From contig SSMU01000012.1 of assembly GCA_004799545.1 (NCBI GenBank), positions 1 through 64,000 on the forward strand: DNA of 64,000 bases. The letters run 5' to 3'. Of this stretch, positions 36,014 through 46,996 are shown one piece after another (position 1 is the stretch's first letter; the number at the start of each line of letters is the position of its first letter). The position numbers and the translations under genes were made by a program. Source of the DNA: Phenylobacterium sp. (GTDB taxonomy: Bacteria; Pseudomonadota; Alphaproteobacteria; Caulobacterales; Caulobacteraceae). Below the pieces are notes generated by a model. It was given only the letters and a program-made list of their open reading frames with translations, was not told where the DNA came from and searched no databases.

Positions 36014-36313
36014 CTATTGCGGGGTGGTGGTCGGGGCCGGCGTCGTGGCGTCCGGCGTGGCGCCGGCCGTCGTCGCGGGTGCGGTCGACGAGGCGTCGGC
36101 GCTAGCTCCGGTCGCGGCGGCCGACGCCCAGTCGGTGGCGGCCCGCTTGCTGGGCGAGGCCTTCATGTAGCTGTCGAGCTGGGCGTAGGGGATCGGCTGC
36201 GAGGGGCTCGCGGCCGACGACATGCCGTGGATGTGCTTCTTGGCCTTCGCGTCGGCTGCGCCGGCGGTGAGCGCCAGGGCCGCCGCGCCGGCGACCAGCA
36301 TAAGGGTCTTCAT
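36014..36313 (-). CDS. Small exported Ala/Thr-rich protein of unknown function
   Basis: 99 aa. The signal peptide (MKTLMLVAGAAALALTAGAADA) is followed by a Lys/His stretch, a middle segment (PIPYAQLDSYMKASPSKRAATDW) that looks like the only ordered part, and a Thr/Ala/Pro-rich tail. I chose ATG 36313 because AAGGAGG sits just upstream and the signal peptide starts there; the much longer open frame is a shadow of the MFS gene. I know no family for it. Periplasmic or outer-surface location is likely. Confidence 0.75.
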   Translation of the reverse strand: MKTLMLVAGAAALALTAGAADAKAKKHIHGMSSAASPSQPIPYAQLDSYMKASPSKRAATDWASAAATGASADASSTAPATTAGATPDATTPAPTTTPQ

Positions 36314-36399
36314 GGGGGACCTCCTTCGAGGCAAGGCGCCGGGGAAACGACGCTCACAGCTAAACGAATGAGCGACGCCCTCTGTTTCCGCTCGGGGCC

Positions 36400-37641
36400 C
36401 TAGGATCGGGGAATCTTTCGCAAGGTCCGGAGCGGGCTGAAGAGGCCCAGGGCCGGGGCGATCATCAGGCCGATCGCCGCCAGGCCGAGCGCCGTGCGCA
36501 GGCCCATCGCCTGGCCCAGGAGACCGCCCGCCAACGCGCCGAGGACCGCGGTCCCGCCAGCGGCGGCCTGGAAGGCCGCGCCGGTGCGGCCGAGCAGGGC
36601 CTGGGGCAGCAGGGCCTGCCGCAGGCTGACCGCCAGGATCAGGCTCACCACGCCGAACGAGTCGCCGAAGATCTGGGCGACGATCAGCACCGCCATCCCG
36701 GGCAGGGGAGCGCCGGGGGCCAGGGAGATCAGGAACGCCGAGGCGGCGGCCACGATCGCGCTGGCCAGGATGGCGGGGCCGATCCCGAGTCTTCCCGCCA
36801 GCGGCTGGGCCATCACCGAGCCGAGGAAGGCCCCGCCGCCGCCGGTGGCGATGGTGAAGCCCAGGAGGGCGGGGCTGAGGTGGACGACGCGCAGGGTGAA
36901 GACGATGTAGAGGGCCGAGAAGATCCCGCCGAACAGCCCGCTGCCGACCGCCACGAGCAGCAGCGGCCGGACGTGCGGCTCGCCCCAGGCCGCGGCGAGG
37001 CCGGTGCGGACGCCGTCGAACGGCCTGCGGGTGCGGATGCGGGGCGCGGGCGGGGCCTCGGCGGCGCGGATGCCGGCCAGGAAGACCGCCGAGATCAGGT
37101 AGGTGGCGGCGTTCACGGCCACGGCGAAGGGGGCGGTGAGCCACTGGAACAGCAGGCCGGCCAGGGCCGGGCCGCCCAGCTCGGCGACGGACTCGGTGGC
37201 GCTCAGCCGCGCGTTGGCCTCGGTCAACCGTTCGCGCGCCACGAGGCTCGGCAGGTAGGCGTGGTCGGCGATGTCGAACAGGCTCGAGAGCCCCGCCACC
37301 AGGGCCGCGACCGCATAGACGTGCGGCATGACCAGCCAGCCGCGCCAGGCGGCGAGGGGGATACTGACCAGGACCACTGCGCGCAGCAGGTCGGCGGCGA
37401 TCAGGATCGTACGGCGCCGGCCGCCATCGACCAGGCCACCGGCGGTCAGGCCGACGACCAGGGCGGGCGCGCCGGCCAGGGCGGCCAGGACGCCGAGCTG
37501 CGCCGGGTTGGCCGCGAGGCTCAGCACCGCCATCATCGGCAGGCCCTCGCGGGTGATGCGGGCGCCGAAGTCGGAGACGGCCTGCGCGGCCCACAGCCGG
37601 CGGAAGTCGCCCTGACGCCAGAGCGGGAGATCGAGAGACAT
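36400..37641 (-). CDS. MFS transporter, MFS_3 (EntS-like) exporter type
   Basis: 413 aa with about 12 membrane helices. The start SLDLPLWRQGDFRRLWAAQAVSDFGARI and the GLVDGGRRRTIL loop between helices 2 and 3 match MFS_3 exporters of siderophores or drugs. I chose ATG 37641 over GTG 37677 because exporters of this type begin just before the RxxDFRRLW motif. A strong promoter with a 16 bp palindrome lies about 120 bp upstream, so it is probably repressed by a TetR-type protein, which is not encoded nearby. Confidence 0.88.
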   Translation of the reverse strand: MSLDLPLWRQGDFRRLWAAQAVSDFGARITREGLPMMAVLSLAANPAQLGVLAALAGAPALVVGLTAGGLVDGGRRRTILIAADLLRAVVLVSIPLAAWRGWLVMPHVYAVAALVAGLSSLFDIADHAYLPSLVARERLTEANARLSATESVAELGGPALAGLLFQWLTAPFAVAVNAATYLISAVFLAGIRAAEAPPAPRIRTRRPFDGVRTGLAAAWGEPHVRPLLLVAVGSGLFGGIFSALYIVFTLRVVHLSPALLGFTIATGGGGAFLGSVMAQPLAGRLGIGPAILASAIVAAASAFLISLAPGAPLPGMAVLIVAQIFGDSFGVVSLILAVSLRQALLPQALLGRTGAAFQAAAGGTAVLGALAGGLLGQAMGLRTALGLAAIGLMIAPALGLFSPLRTLRKIPRS

Positions 37642-37759
37642 GGGAAACCGGGATCGAGGGACGGCGCTGGACGCCACAGGGCCGCCCGTCGTCAGCCGAG
37701 GGCGGGGCTCCGAGGGTGAGCGAAGGATTTTCGGGCCGCCGCGCCGCTCACCGGCGGTG

Positions 37760-37789
37760 CTTAAACAGCGAACGCTGTTCTCAAGTCAA
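37760..37789 (-). promoter_or_regulatory. Promoter with embedded palindromic operator for the MFS gene
   Basis: On the minus strand TTGACT (37784-37789) and TTTAAG (37760-37765) are 18 bp apart. The exact palindrome AACAGCGAACGCTGTT (37764-37779) occupies the spacer. A repressor bound there would block RNA polymerase. The size and spacing fit a TetR-family operator. The promoter is inferred, the palindrome is seen. Confidence 0.6.
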
Positions 37790-37882
37790 GCTTGGCGGAA
37801 AAAATGTCGGGTGTCCGTCGCCCGCCGCGTCATCCTGTCGACCGGGGCGTGGGCCCGTCGGCGAAGATGACGGAGATCTGAG

Positions 37883-38233
37883 ATGCAATACCTTCTGTTG
37901 CTGCACAGCGAGGAAGCCGGCTGGTCGCAGATGACCCCGGAGGAACAGGCGCAGGGCATGGCAGCCTACAGCGCCTTCACCCAGGCGCTGAAAGACGCCG
38001 GCGCCTTGGTGGCGAGCGCACGGCTGTCGCCGAGCAGCGGCGCTAAGACGGTGCAGACCAAGGGCGGCAAGTCGGTGACCATGGACGGGCCGTTCGCCGA
38101 GACCAAGGAGCAGGTGGCGGGCTTCTACCTGATCGAAGCGCCGGACATGGCGGCCGCCAGCCGCTGGGCCGAGCAGTGTCCGGGGTCAGGCCACGGGGCG
38201 GTCGAAGTGCGGGCGCTGTGGCCGACGGGGTGA
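37883..38233 (+). CDS. YCII-related (DGPF) domain protein
   Basis: 116 aa. The YCII-like ferredoxin fold is marked by MQYLLLLHSEE at the start and the conserved DGPFAETKEQVAGFYLIE in the middle. In Alphaproteobacteria these proteins are often encoded beside ECF sigma genes of the SigI/DUF899 type or occur alone. No enzymatic activity is established. It stands 60 bp before the TPR glycosyltransferase gene and may be co-transcribed. Confidence 0.93.
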   Translation: MQYLLLLHSEEAGWSQMTPEEQAQGMAAYSAFTQALKDAGALVASARLSPSSGAKTVQTKGGKSVTMDGPFAETKEQVAGFYLIEAPDMAAASRWAEQCPGSGHGAVEVRALWPTG

Positions 38234-38293
38234 CGACGCAGGACGTCCCGCGCCATAAGGGAGCGCAGATCGGCGCCGCCGGCTAGGAGTCAG

Positions 38294-40492
38294 ATGGTCA
38301 GCGAGAGCATCCCGGAGACCGCCGAGCTGAGCCTCGCCCGCGCCCGGGAGCTCTACCACGCTGGCCGTTACGCCGAGGGGGCGGCGTTCACCGCCGCGGC
38401 GGTGGCGGCGCATCCGCAGGCGCCGGACCTGTGGAACGTCCACGGGGTGATGCTGCGCCAGTTGCGCCGGCCGCAGGAGGCCTTGGCCGCGCTCGACCGG
38501 GCGCTCGGCCTGACGCCGGGCCATCTCGGCGCACGGACCAACCGGGCGAGCGTGCTCCTGGACCTGGGCGACGCCACGGCGGCGGAGCCGGTGTTCGCCG
38601 AGCTGTCGCGCGCCGATCCTGCCAACGCCGGCCACCGGCTGGGCCTCGGCCGCGCGCGCCTGAGGCTCGGCCGCCGCGAGGCCGGCCTGGTGGAGTTGCG
38701 GGAAGCCACGCGCCTGCAGCCCGGGCTCGCCGCCGCCTGGCTGCAACTCGCCGACGCGCTGGAGCCGGTGGAGGGCCCCGCCGCCGCGGAGGCGGTGCTC
38801 GCCGAGGCGCTGAGCCACAGCCCCGAGAGCCTGGCCCTGCTGGAGGGCAAGGCGCTGGTCCTGAGGACGTCCGGCCAGGCGGCGCGCGCCGAAGCCTTCC
38901 TGCACGGCCTGGTCGACCGCTTCCCGGACGAGGCCTGGATCCATCTGCACCTCGGCGACCTGGAGGCCGAGCGCGATCCCGCGGCGGGCGAGGCGCGCCT
39001 GCGCCGGGCCTATGAGCTCGATCCCCAGTCCGCCGGTCCGCGGATCGCGCTGGCCCAGCGGCTGGCGCGGGTGACCGGGCCCGACGAGGGACGCGCCCTG
39101 GACGAGGCCTATGGGCTTGCGACGGCGGCCGTGATCGACGGGCTGACGCCCAACCAGGCGAAGGTCGTACGCGACGTGTTCAGCCGGGTCTGCGACTTCG
39201 CAGCGATCGAACGGCTCGGCGATTTCAGCACGCTCGGCCGCCGATGGGCGAGCGCCGGTGCGCACACCGCCCTGTTTCGCCACCTGCCGCGGGTGGCGGG
39301 CCAGGCCGACCGGCTGGAGCTGCTGGAACAGCACCGCATCGCCGGCGCGCAGATGGCGGCGGCGGCCGAGCGGCGGCCGATCGTCCGGCCCGCGTCGCGG
39401 GCGCCGGGGGCGAAGATCCGGCTGGGCCTGCTGTCGTCCGACCTCAGGCGCCATCCTGTGGGCTATTTCGTCGAGCCCTTGTTCGAGCACCTGGACCCCG
39501 GCCGCTTCGAGGTCTTCTGCTACGCCTTCGACCGCGGGCCGGCGGACGACCTGCAGGCCGCCTTCATCGCCCGCGCAGCCGCCTTCCGGCGGATGCCGGA
39601 GGCTTCGGCGCGCGACGCCGCCCAGGCGATCGCCGACGATGACCTGGACCTGCTGATCGAGCTCGGCGGCTCGACCTCGGGCAATCGGCTGGAGGTCCTC
39701 GCCTGGCGGCCGGCGCCGCGCCAGGCGAGTTGGCTGGGCTATCCGCACTCCGCCGGCCTCGCGGCCATCGACGGCCTGATCGTCGATCCTTTCAACACCC
39801 CGGCGGACCGGAGCCTGCTGCTCGAAACGCCGCTCGTCATGCCGCGGAGCTGGATCGCGCTGGGCGCCGCCACCTTCAACGACGAGGCGGTCATCGAGCC
39901 GGAGCTGCCTGAGGCGCGGACCGGCGCGCTCACCTTCGGCACCGCCAACAACACCTACAAATACACCGCCGCCAGCCTCCAGGCCTGGGCCCAGGTCACC
40001 GCCGCGGTTCCCGGCGCGCGGTTCGCCTTCATCCGGCCGGAAGGCGCCTCGGCCGCGTTCCGCGAGCACGTCACGGCCGCCTTCGCCGCGGAGGGCGTGG
40101 AGGCCGGCCGCGTGGCCTTCCATGCGGTGCGCGGCGGACATCTGCCGCACTACAATCAGATCGACATCAGCCTCGACACCTTCCCGCTCACCGGCGGCAC
40201 GACGACGGTCGAAGCCCTGTGGATGGGCGTTCCGGTGGTCAGCCTGAAGGGCCCGGCCTTCTACGAGCGGCTGAGCTGGTCGATCCTGGCCAATGCCGGC
40301 GTAGGTGACCTCGTGGCGGACGATCTCGCGGGCTTCCGGCGCATCGCCCTGGACCTCGCCGCCGACCGCGGCCGCCGGACGGAGCTGCGCGCCAGCCTGC
40401 GCCAGCGCCTGCGCGCGAGCCCGCTCGGCGACACGGCGGCCTTCGCGCGCGACTTCTACGACCTGATCGAGCGGACCGTTCGCGGGGGCTAG
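38294..40492 (+). CDS. TPR-containing SPINDLY/OGT-like O-glycosyltransferase (GT41)
   Basis: 732 aa. About seven TPR units cover residues 10-300 (for example LYHAGRYAEGAAFTAAAVAAHP, ALAALDRALGLTPGHLGART). The GT41 catalytic region follows: LGLLSSDLRRHPVGYFVEPL carries the conserved His, then LGYPHSAGLAAIDG, TFGTANNTYKYT, and the sugar-nucleotide site HYNQIDISLDTFPLTGGTTTVEALWMGVPVVS. OGT-like enzymes put a single sugar on Ser/Thr of proteins; bacterial targets are often flagellin or surface proteins. It shares its CTAG stop with the convergent monooxygenase gene. Confidence 0.92.
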   Translation: MVSESIPETAELSLARARELYHAGRYAEGAAFTAAAVAAHPQAPDLWNVHGVMLRQLRRPQEALAALDRALGLTPGHLGARTNRASVLLDLGDATAAEPVFAELSRADPANAGHRLGLGRARLRLGRREAGLVELREATRLQPGLAAAWLQLADALEPVEGPAAAEAVLAEALSHSPESLALLEGKALVLRTSGQAARAEAFLHGLVDRFPDEAWIHLHLGDLEAERDPAAGEARLRRAYELDPQSAGPRIALAQRLARVTGPDEGRALDEAYGLATAAVIDGLTPNQAKVVRDVFSRVCDFAAIERLGDFSTLGRRWASAGAHTALFRHLPRVAGQADRLELLEQHRIAGAQMAAAAERRPIVRPASRAPGAKIRLGLLSSDLRRHPVGYFVEPLFEHLDPGRFEVFCYAFDRGPADDLQAAFIARAAAFRRMPEASARDAAQAIADDDLDLLIELGGSTSGNRLEVLAWRPAPRQASWLGYPHSAGLAAIDGLIVDPFNTPADRSLLLETPLVMPRSWIALGAATFNDEAVIEPELPEARTGALTFGTANNTYKYTAASLQAWAQVTAAVPGARFAFIRPEGASAAFREHVTAAFAAEGVEAGRVAFHAVRGGHLPHYNQIDISLDTFPLTGGTTTVEALWMGVPVVSLKGPAFYERLSWSILANAGVGDLVADDLAGFRRIALDLAADRGRRTELRASLRQRLRASPLGDTAAFARDFYDLIERTVRGG

Positions 40493-41730
40493 GACACCGT
40501 CTCGCTGATCTGGGCCCGGGGGCGGGAGGCCGGCACGACGGGGATCTCGTGGTCCTCCAGCGCCGCCATCCAGGGCTTGCGGGCCATGGCGGCCTCGATG
40601 AAGGGCGCCAGGTCGCGCGCCTTCTTCGCCTCGCGCTCCGCCGCCTGGGCCTGGAACTCCGGCATCACCTCGGCGGCGAAAAGCTCGAGCGATTCACAGA
40701 TGTGCTCATGCCGGTTGCGGCCCGCCTGCTGCAAGAAGATCACCTGGTCGACGCCGGCGGCCTGGAAGGCGCGGATATGGTCGCGGATGTCGTCCGGCGT
40801 GCCGATGCCGTTGGCGTTGCGCTGGCTCATCTTGCGGGCGGCGATGATCTCCTCGTCGCTCTTGGCTCGCGACTTCTGGAAGTCCTCGAACAGGGTCGAG
40901 CGGCCGGGGACGGCGTCGTGCGCCACGAGCGCGTTGACCGCATAGCCGAAGAACTCGAACCCCTCCTGGCCGCGCCGGATCGCCTCGTCGCGGTCCGGAT
41001 GCACCGAGAAGTTGGAGACCATGGCCATGCTGGCGTTCACGGCGTGGCCGAGCGGCACGCACTCTTCGGACCTGATGATGCCGTAGTAGATGTCGGCCCA
41101 GGTCTTCGCCTCGTCCGGATCGACGAAGGAGAAGGCCAGCGCGCCGAGACCGTTGGCCGCCGCCACCTTGATGGTGTCGCGGTTGGTGCAGGCCATCCAC
41201 ATGGGCGGATGCGGCTTCTGCACCGGCTTGGGCACGATGTTGCGACAGGGGAAGGAGAAGCCCTGGCCCTCGTAGCCGGGGTAGGGGCTCATCGCCATCA
41301 TGTTGGCGATCTCGCGGGCGGCCTCCAGGGCCAGGGCCCGCTTCTCCTTGGCGGGGATCTTGAAGCCGCCGATCTCCAGGCGGGTGGCGCCTTCGCCGAT
41401 GCCGAATTCGAGGCGGCCGTTGGAGACGATGTCGAGGGTGCCGAGGCACTCGGCGGTGCGCGCCGGGTGGTTGTAGTTGGGGATCACCTGGCGAATGCCG
41501 TGGCCCAACCGGATGTTCTGAGTGAGCGCGGCGCAGGCGGCCAGGAACACCTCCGGCGCGGAGGAGTGGGAATATTCCTCCAGGAAGTGGTGCTCGACCT
41601 CCCAGGCGTAGTCGTAGCCGAGGCGGTCGGCGAGCACGACCTGCTCCAGCGCCTGGTGGAACAGCCTGGCCTCGTCGCCGTCGTTCCAGGGCTTGGGCAG
41701 CTGGTGCTCGTAGAAGATGCCGAACCGCAT
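40489..41730 (-). CDS. Luciferase-like (LLM) flavin-dependent monooxygenase
   Basis: 413 aa TIM-barrel flavoenzyme. The LLM pattern is clear: [15 protein letters not shown] start, [45 protein letters not shown] and [18 protein letters not shown]. It lies 84 bp downstream of rutE on the same strand and so probably shares its transcript. It is a different subgroup from RutA encoded across the divergent promoter. Reduced FMN would have to come from a separate reductase; no rutF is present in the window. The substrate is unknown, possibly a pyrimidine-related or other N-heterocycle by association. Confidence 0.9.
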   Translation of the reverse strand: MRFGIFYEHQLPKPWNDGDEARLFHQALEQVVLADRLGYDYAWEVEHHFLEEYSHSSAPEVFLAACAALTQNIRLGHGIRQVIPNYNHPARTAECLGTLDIVSNGRLEFGIGEGATRLEIGGFKIPAKEKRALALEAAREIANMMAMSPYPGYEGQGFSFPCRNIVPKPVQKPHPPMWMACTNRDTIKVAAANGLGALAFSFVDPDEAKTWADIYYGIIRSEECVPLGHAVNASMAMVSNFSVHPDRDEAIRRGQEGFEFFGYAVNALVAHDAVPGRSTLFEDFQKSRAKSDEEIIAARKMSQRNANGIGTPDDIRDHIRAFQAAGVDQVIFLQQAGRNRHEHICESLELFAAEVMPEFQAQAAEREAKKARDLAPFIEAAMARKPWMAALEDHEIPVVPASRPRAQISETVS

Positions 41731-41814
41731 GGCCTGATCCTCCCGTCCGGCGTCCTCGCGCCGGTTTGCGCGACTGTCGCCCTCTCGTCCCCGCGTGTCA
41801 TCCCGGAATGAGGG

Positions 41815-42405
41815 CTACAGCACCTCGCAGGCGTCCTCGAACGCCAGGCGTGGGAGGCGCTCGAACAGGGCCTCGTCCGTGCCGTAGCCGATGTTGCAGA
41901 GGAAGTTGGACCGCCAGCTCGTGCCGGCGAAGAACTCGGCGTCGACCCCGGCCCGGTCGAAGCCCGACATCGGCCCGCAGTCGAGGCCTAAGGTCCGCGC
42001 CGCGAGGATCAGGTAGGCGCCCTGCAGGCTGCCGTTCCGGAACGCGGTCTCCTCGGCCACGGCGGGGTCGTCGAACCAGGCGGCCGAGCCCGGATTGTGC
42101 GGGAAGAGCTCGGGGATCCGATCGGCGAACCTCAGGTCGTAGGCGACGATCGCCTGCACCGCGGCCCCGATGTGCTTCGCGCGGTTGGTGCGCGACAGGT
42201 GCGGTGCGAGGCGGGCCTTGGCCTCGGGCGTGGTTAGGAACACGAACCGTGCCGGGCAGACGTTGCCCGAGGTCGGCCCCCACTTGGCGAGGTCGTAGAG
42301 CTCGCGCAGCAGGGCCTCCGGCGCCGGCTTGTCGGAGAAGGCGTTGCGCGTCCGGGCGGCCAGGAACAACTGGTCTTGCGCCGATGGAGGCAGGGGCTCG
42401 CTCAT
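41815..42405 (-). CDS. rutE: Malonic semialdehyde reductase RutE (nitroreductase family)
   Basis: 196 aa. Nitroreductase-fold FMN protein of the RutE/HadB type: [42 protein letters not shown] and the [16 protein letters not shown] segment fit RutE. It reduces malonic semialdehyde, the end product of uracil cleavage, to 3-hydroxypropionate. I chose ATG 42405 (MSEPLPPS); the 48-base longer start would leave only 11 bp to the divergent rutB start. Divergent from rutBCA with 59 bp between starts, it leads into the LLM monooxygenase gene. Confidence 0.9.
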   Translation of the reverse strand: MSEPLPPSAQDQLFLAARTRNAFSDKPAPEALLRELYDLAKWGPTSGNVCPARFVFLTTPEAKARLAPHLSRTNRAKHIGAAVQAIVAYDLRFADRIPELFPHNPGSAAWFDDPAVAEETAFRNGSLQGAYLILAARTLGLDCGPMSGFDRAGVDAEFFAGTSWRSNFLCNIGYGTDEALFERLPRLAFEDACEVL

Positions 42406-42464
42406 GGAGGTCTCGACTTCTCGGCCGCTTGGCTTGCGCGGCCGTTCTGCCATGGTGCGGGGCG

Positions 42465-43169
42465 ATGAGACAGAGCGAGCACACCATCGTCCTGCCGGCG
42501 CGGCCCGAGCCGCTCACAGTGGATCCGGCCGCCACCGCGGTGGTGGTGATCGACATGCAGAACGCCTACGCCTCGCCAGGCGGCTACCTCGACCTCGCCG
42601 GTTTCGACATCTCCGGCGCGCCGGCGGTGATCCGCAACATCAAGGGGGTGCTGGAGACCGCGCGCGGGGCCGGCGTTCCGGTGATCTATTTCCAGAACGG
42701 CTGGGACGCCGACTATGTGGAGGCCGGCGGGCCGGGTTCGCCCAACTTCCACAAGTCCAATGCGCTGAAGACCATGCGCGAGCGGCCAGAGCTCGAGGGC
42801 AAGCTCCTGGCGCGCGGCGGCTGGGACTATGAGCTGGTGGACGATCTGAAGCCGCAGGCCGGCGACATCGTGCTGCACAAGACCCGCTACTCCGGCTTCT
42901 TCAACTCCCAGCTCGACAGCGTGCTCAGGAGCCGCGGCGTGCGCACCCTGGTGTTCGTCGGCATCGCCACCAACGTCTGCGTGGAGTCGACGCTAAGGGA
43001 CGGCTTCTTCCTGGAATATTTCGGCGTGGTGCTCGAGGACGCGACCCACCAGGCGGGCCCGGAATTCCTGCAGCAGGCCTCGCTCTACAATATCGAGAAG
43101 TTCTTTGGCTGGGTCTCCAGCGTCGCCGATTTCAAGGGCGCGTTCGGGCAGATCGCGCCGAAGGCGTAA
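42465..43169 (+). CDS. rutB: Ureidoacrylate amidohydrolase RutB
   Basis: 234 aa isochorismatase-like hydrolase. It begins with [18 protein letters not shown] (catalytic Asp), has [20 protein letters not shown] (catalytic Lys) and the nucleophile Cys in [18 protein letters not shown], the RutB pattern. It hydrolyses the ring-opened ureidoacrylate peracid to aminoacrylate, carbamate and ammonia. It starts the rightward rut operon, 13 bp ahead of rutC. The long upstream frame extension overlaps rutE and is not coding. Confidence 0.95.
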   Translation: MRQSEHTIVLPARPEPLTVDPAATAVVVIDMQNAYASPGGYLDLAGFDISGAPAVIRNIKGVLETARGAGVPVIYFQNGWDADYVEAGGPGSPNFHKSNALKTMRERPELEGKLLARGGWDYELVDDLKPQAGDIVLHKTRYSGFFNSQLDSVLRSRGVRTLVFVGIATNVCVESTLRDGFFLEYFGVVLEDATHQAGPEFLQQASLYNIEKFFGWVSSVADFKGAFGQIAPKA

Positions 43170-43182
43170 GCAAGGAGTTCCA

Positions 43183-43572
43183 ATGCCCAAGACCGTCATC
43201 ACGCCGCCCGGGACGGGTACGCCTATCGCGCCCTACTCGCCGGGTACGATGGCCGACGGCGTCGTCTATGTGTCAGGCACGCTGGCCTTCACCGCCGACA
43301 ACCAGGTGGCCCACGTCGGCGACGCCGCGGCCCAGACCCGCCAGGTGCTGGAGACCATCAAGGGCGTCGTCGAGGCCGCGGGCGGCACGATGGACGACGT
43401 GACCTTCAACCATGTCTTCGTGAGGGACTGGGCCGACTACGCCGCCATCAACAAGGTCTATGCGGAGTTCTTCCCGGGCGAGAAGCCGGCGCGCTATTGC
43501 ATCCAGTGCGGCCTGGTGCGGCCGGACTTCCTGGTGGAGATCGCCAGCGTCGCCCACGTCGGCAAGCGCTGA
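43183..43572 (+). CDS. rutC: 3-aminoacrylate deaminase RutC (RidA/YjgF family)
   Basis: 129 aa RidA-fold protein. [22 protein letters not shown] opens the family fold, and [21 protein letters not shown] is the RutC-type C-terminus with the catalytic-site Glu and conserved Cys. It helps convert peroxyaminoacrylate/aminoacrylate in uracil breakdown. AAGGAG at 43172-43177 precedes ATG 43183. It lies between rutB and rutA, an order different from the usual rutABCDEFG. Confidence 0.94.
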   Translation: MPKTVITPPGTGTPIAPYSPGTMADGVVYVSGTLAFTADNQVAHVGDAAAQTRQVLETIKGVVEAAGGTMDDVTFNHVFVRDWADYAAINKVYAEFFPGEKPARYCIQCGLVRPDFLVEIASVAHVGKR

Positions 43573-43592
43573 GCGGCGAAGGGGGCAAGACC

Positions 43593-44672
<1,080 letters not shown>

Positions 44673-44675
44673 CCG

Positions 44676-45602
<927 letters not shown>

Positions 45603-45618
45603 AGCGGGGGAGGGCGGC

Positions 45619-45990
45619 ATGGCCCAGGTGCTCGGCATCGGTGGGGTGTTCTTCAAGGCGGCCGACAAGACGGCGGTCAAGGATTGGTACCGGCGCGTCC
45701 TGGGTTTCGAGATCACCGACTGGGGCGGCGTGGTGTTTCCGAACGCCGGGATCGGCCAGCAGGTCTGGAGCCCGTTCGACGCCGACACCAAGCACTTCGA
45801 GCCCTCGACGGCGCCCTACATGATCAACCTGATGGTCGACGACCTGGACGGCGTGCTGGCCAAGGCCGCGGCCGAGGGGGTCGAGCCCACCGGGCGGCAG
45901 GACGACGAGGCCTTCGGAAAGTTCGCCTGGATCATGGATCCGAACGGCATCAAGGTGGAGCTCTGGGAGCCGGCGGCCGAGGCCCCTTAA
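45619..45990 (+). CDS. VOC-superfamily (glyoxalase/bleomycin-resistance-like) protein
   Basis: 123 aa, one VOC unit of two beta-alpha-beta-beta-beta modules: GIGGVFFKAADKTAVKDWYRRVLGFEIT and the end MDPNGIKVELWEP. The metal ligand Glu in VELWEP is present. It is 16 bp after the 2-hydroxyacid dehydrogenase gene and probably ends the rut transcript. The substrate is unknown. A small AT-rich promoter of the next operon begins directly after its stop. Confidence 0.9.
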   Translation: MAQVLGIGGVFFKAADKTAVKDWYRRVLGFEITDWGGVVFPNAGIGQQVWSPFDADTKHFEPSTAPYMINLMVDDLDGVLAKAAAEGVEPTGRQDDEAFGKFAWIMDPNGIKVELWEPAAEAP

Positions 45991-45991
45991 C

Positions 45992-46022
45992 TTGACATAA
46001 ACACATAAAGATATCTTTATAT
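45992..46022 (+). promoter_or_regulatory. Methionine-operon promoter with a 16 bp perfect palindrome
   Basis: TTGACA (45992-45997) is a full -35 match, and TTTATA/TATATG near 46016-46023 can serve as -10. Between them lies ATAAAGATATCTTTAT (46005-46020), an exact palindrome. ArsR-class repressors bind such 12-2-12-like AT palindromes, and the first gene of the operon encodes an ArsR-domain protein that starts at 46028. SAM- or SAH-responsive autoregulation is inferred. The AT-rich stretch stands out in this GC-rich window. Confidence 0.7.
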
Positions 46023-46027
46023 GCAGC

Positions 46028-46996
46028 ATGAAGCTCAAGGCGAGCCAGGCTGTCGATGTTCTGCGCGCGGCGGGTGAGCCGACGCGCCTGCGCATCCTGG
46101 CGCTCCTGGCGCGGGAGGAGCTGGCGGTGCTCGAGCTCTGCAGCGTCCTCGACCAGAGCCAGCCGCGCGTTTCCCGCCACCTGAAGCTGTTGGCCGAGGC
46201 CGGCCTCGTGGAACGGTTCCCCGACGGGGCCTGGGTGTTCTACCGGCTGACCAACGGCGGGCAGGCCGGCGAGTTGGTGCGCGAGGTGCTGGCGCGCCTC
46301 GATCCCGCCGACCCGCAGTTCACCCGCGACGCCGAGCGGCTGATCGCGGTGTTCGCCGAGCGCGCCTCGGTCGCCTCCGACTACTTCGCTCGCAACGCCG
46401 CGCGCTGGGACGAGATCCGCTCGCTCTACGTGGCCGAGGCCGCGGTCGAGGCCGCGATCCTCAAGGCCGCGGGGCCGGGGCCGTTCAAGCGGTTCGTGGA
46501 CCTGGGCAGCGGCACGGGGCGGATGCTGACCCTGCTGGGCCCCCGGGCCGAGGCGGCGCTCGGCCTCGACCTGTCGCAGCAGATGCTCAACATCGCCCGC
46601 AACCACGTGGCCGAAGCTGGCCTGAAGGTCTGCGAGCTGCGCCACGGGGACATCTTCGGCACGCGCCTGCCGGACGGCGCGGCGGACCTGGTGGTGGTGC
46701 ATCAGGTGCTCCACTACCTGACCGATCCGGCCGCCGCCCTGAAGGAGGCCGCGCGGATCACCGCGCCGGGCGGCAAGCTGGTCATCGTCGACTTCGCCCC
46801 GCACAAGCTGGAGTTCCTGCGCGAGCAGCACCAGCATCGCCGGCTGGGCTTCTCCGACGCGGAGATCCGCCGCTGGCTGGAGGCGCCGGCTTTCGATGTG
46901 AAGGTCGAGACCCTGCCGCCGGCCCGCGACGCCGGCCTGACCGTCAAGATCTGGACCGCCGAGCGCGCCGCCGCCCGGCAGAGGAGCGCCGCATGA
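46028..46996 (+). CDS. ArsR-family regulator fused to a SAM-dependent methyltransferase
   Basis: 322 aa. Residues about 5-95 form an ArsR winged helix (RAAGEPTRLRILALLAREEL, LDQSQPRVSRHLKLLAEAGLVE). Residues about 140-300 are a class I methyltransferase with LGSGTGRMLTLLGPRAEAALGLDLS and VHQVLHYLTDPAAALKEAARI. No metal-binding Cys pair of SmtB type is seen. This fusion is common ahead of metF/metH in Alphaproteobacteria; the C-terminal domain may sense SAM or SAH instead of methylating. The TGA overlaps the metF ATG by four bases. Confidence 0.9.
   Translation: MKLKASQAVDVLRAAGEPTRLRILALLAREELAVLELCSVLDQSQPRVSRHLKLLAEAGLVERFPDGAWVFYRLTNGGQAGELVREVLARLDPADPQFTRDAERLIAVFAERASVASDYFARNAARWDEIRSLYVAEAAVEAAILKAAGPGPFKRFVDLGSGTGRMLTLLGPRAEAALGLDLSQQMLNIARNHVAEAGLKVCELRHGDIFGTRLPDGAADLVVVHQVLHYLTDPAAALKEAARITAPGGKLVIVDFAPHKLEFLREQHQHRRLGFSDAEIRRWLEAPAFDVKVETLPPARDAGLTVKIWTAERAAARQRSAA

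Noticed and set aside
37716..37934. A 72-codon plus-strand frame upstream of the YCII gene
   Set aside because: It covers the MFS promoter and operator and overlaps the YCII start; no domain and no ribosome site.
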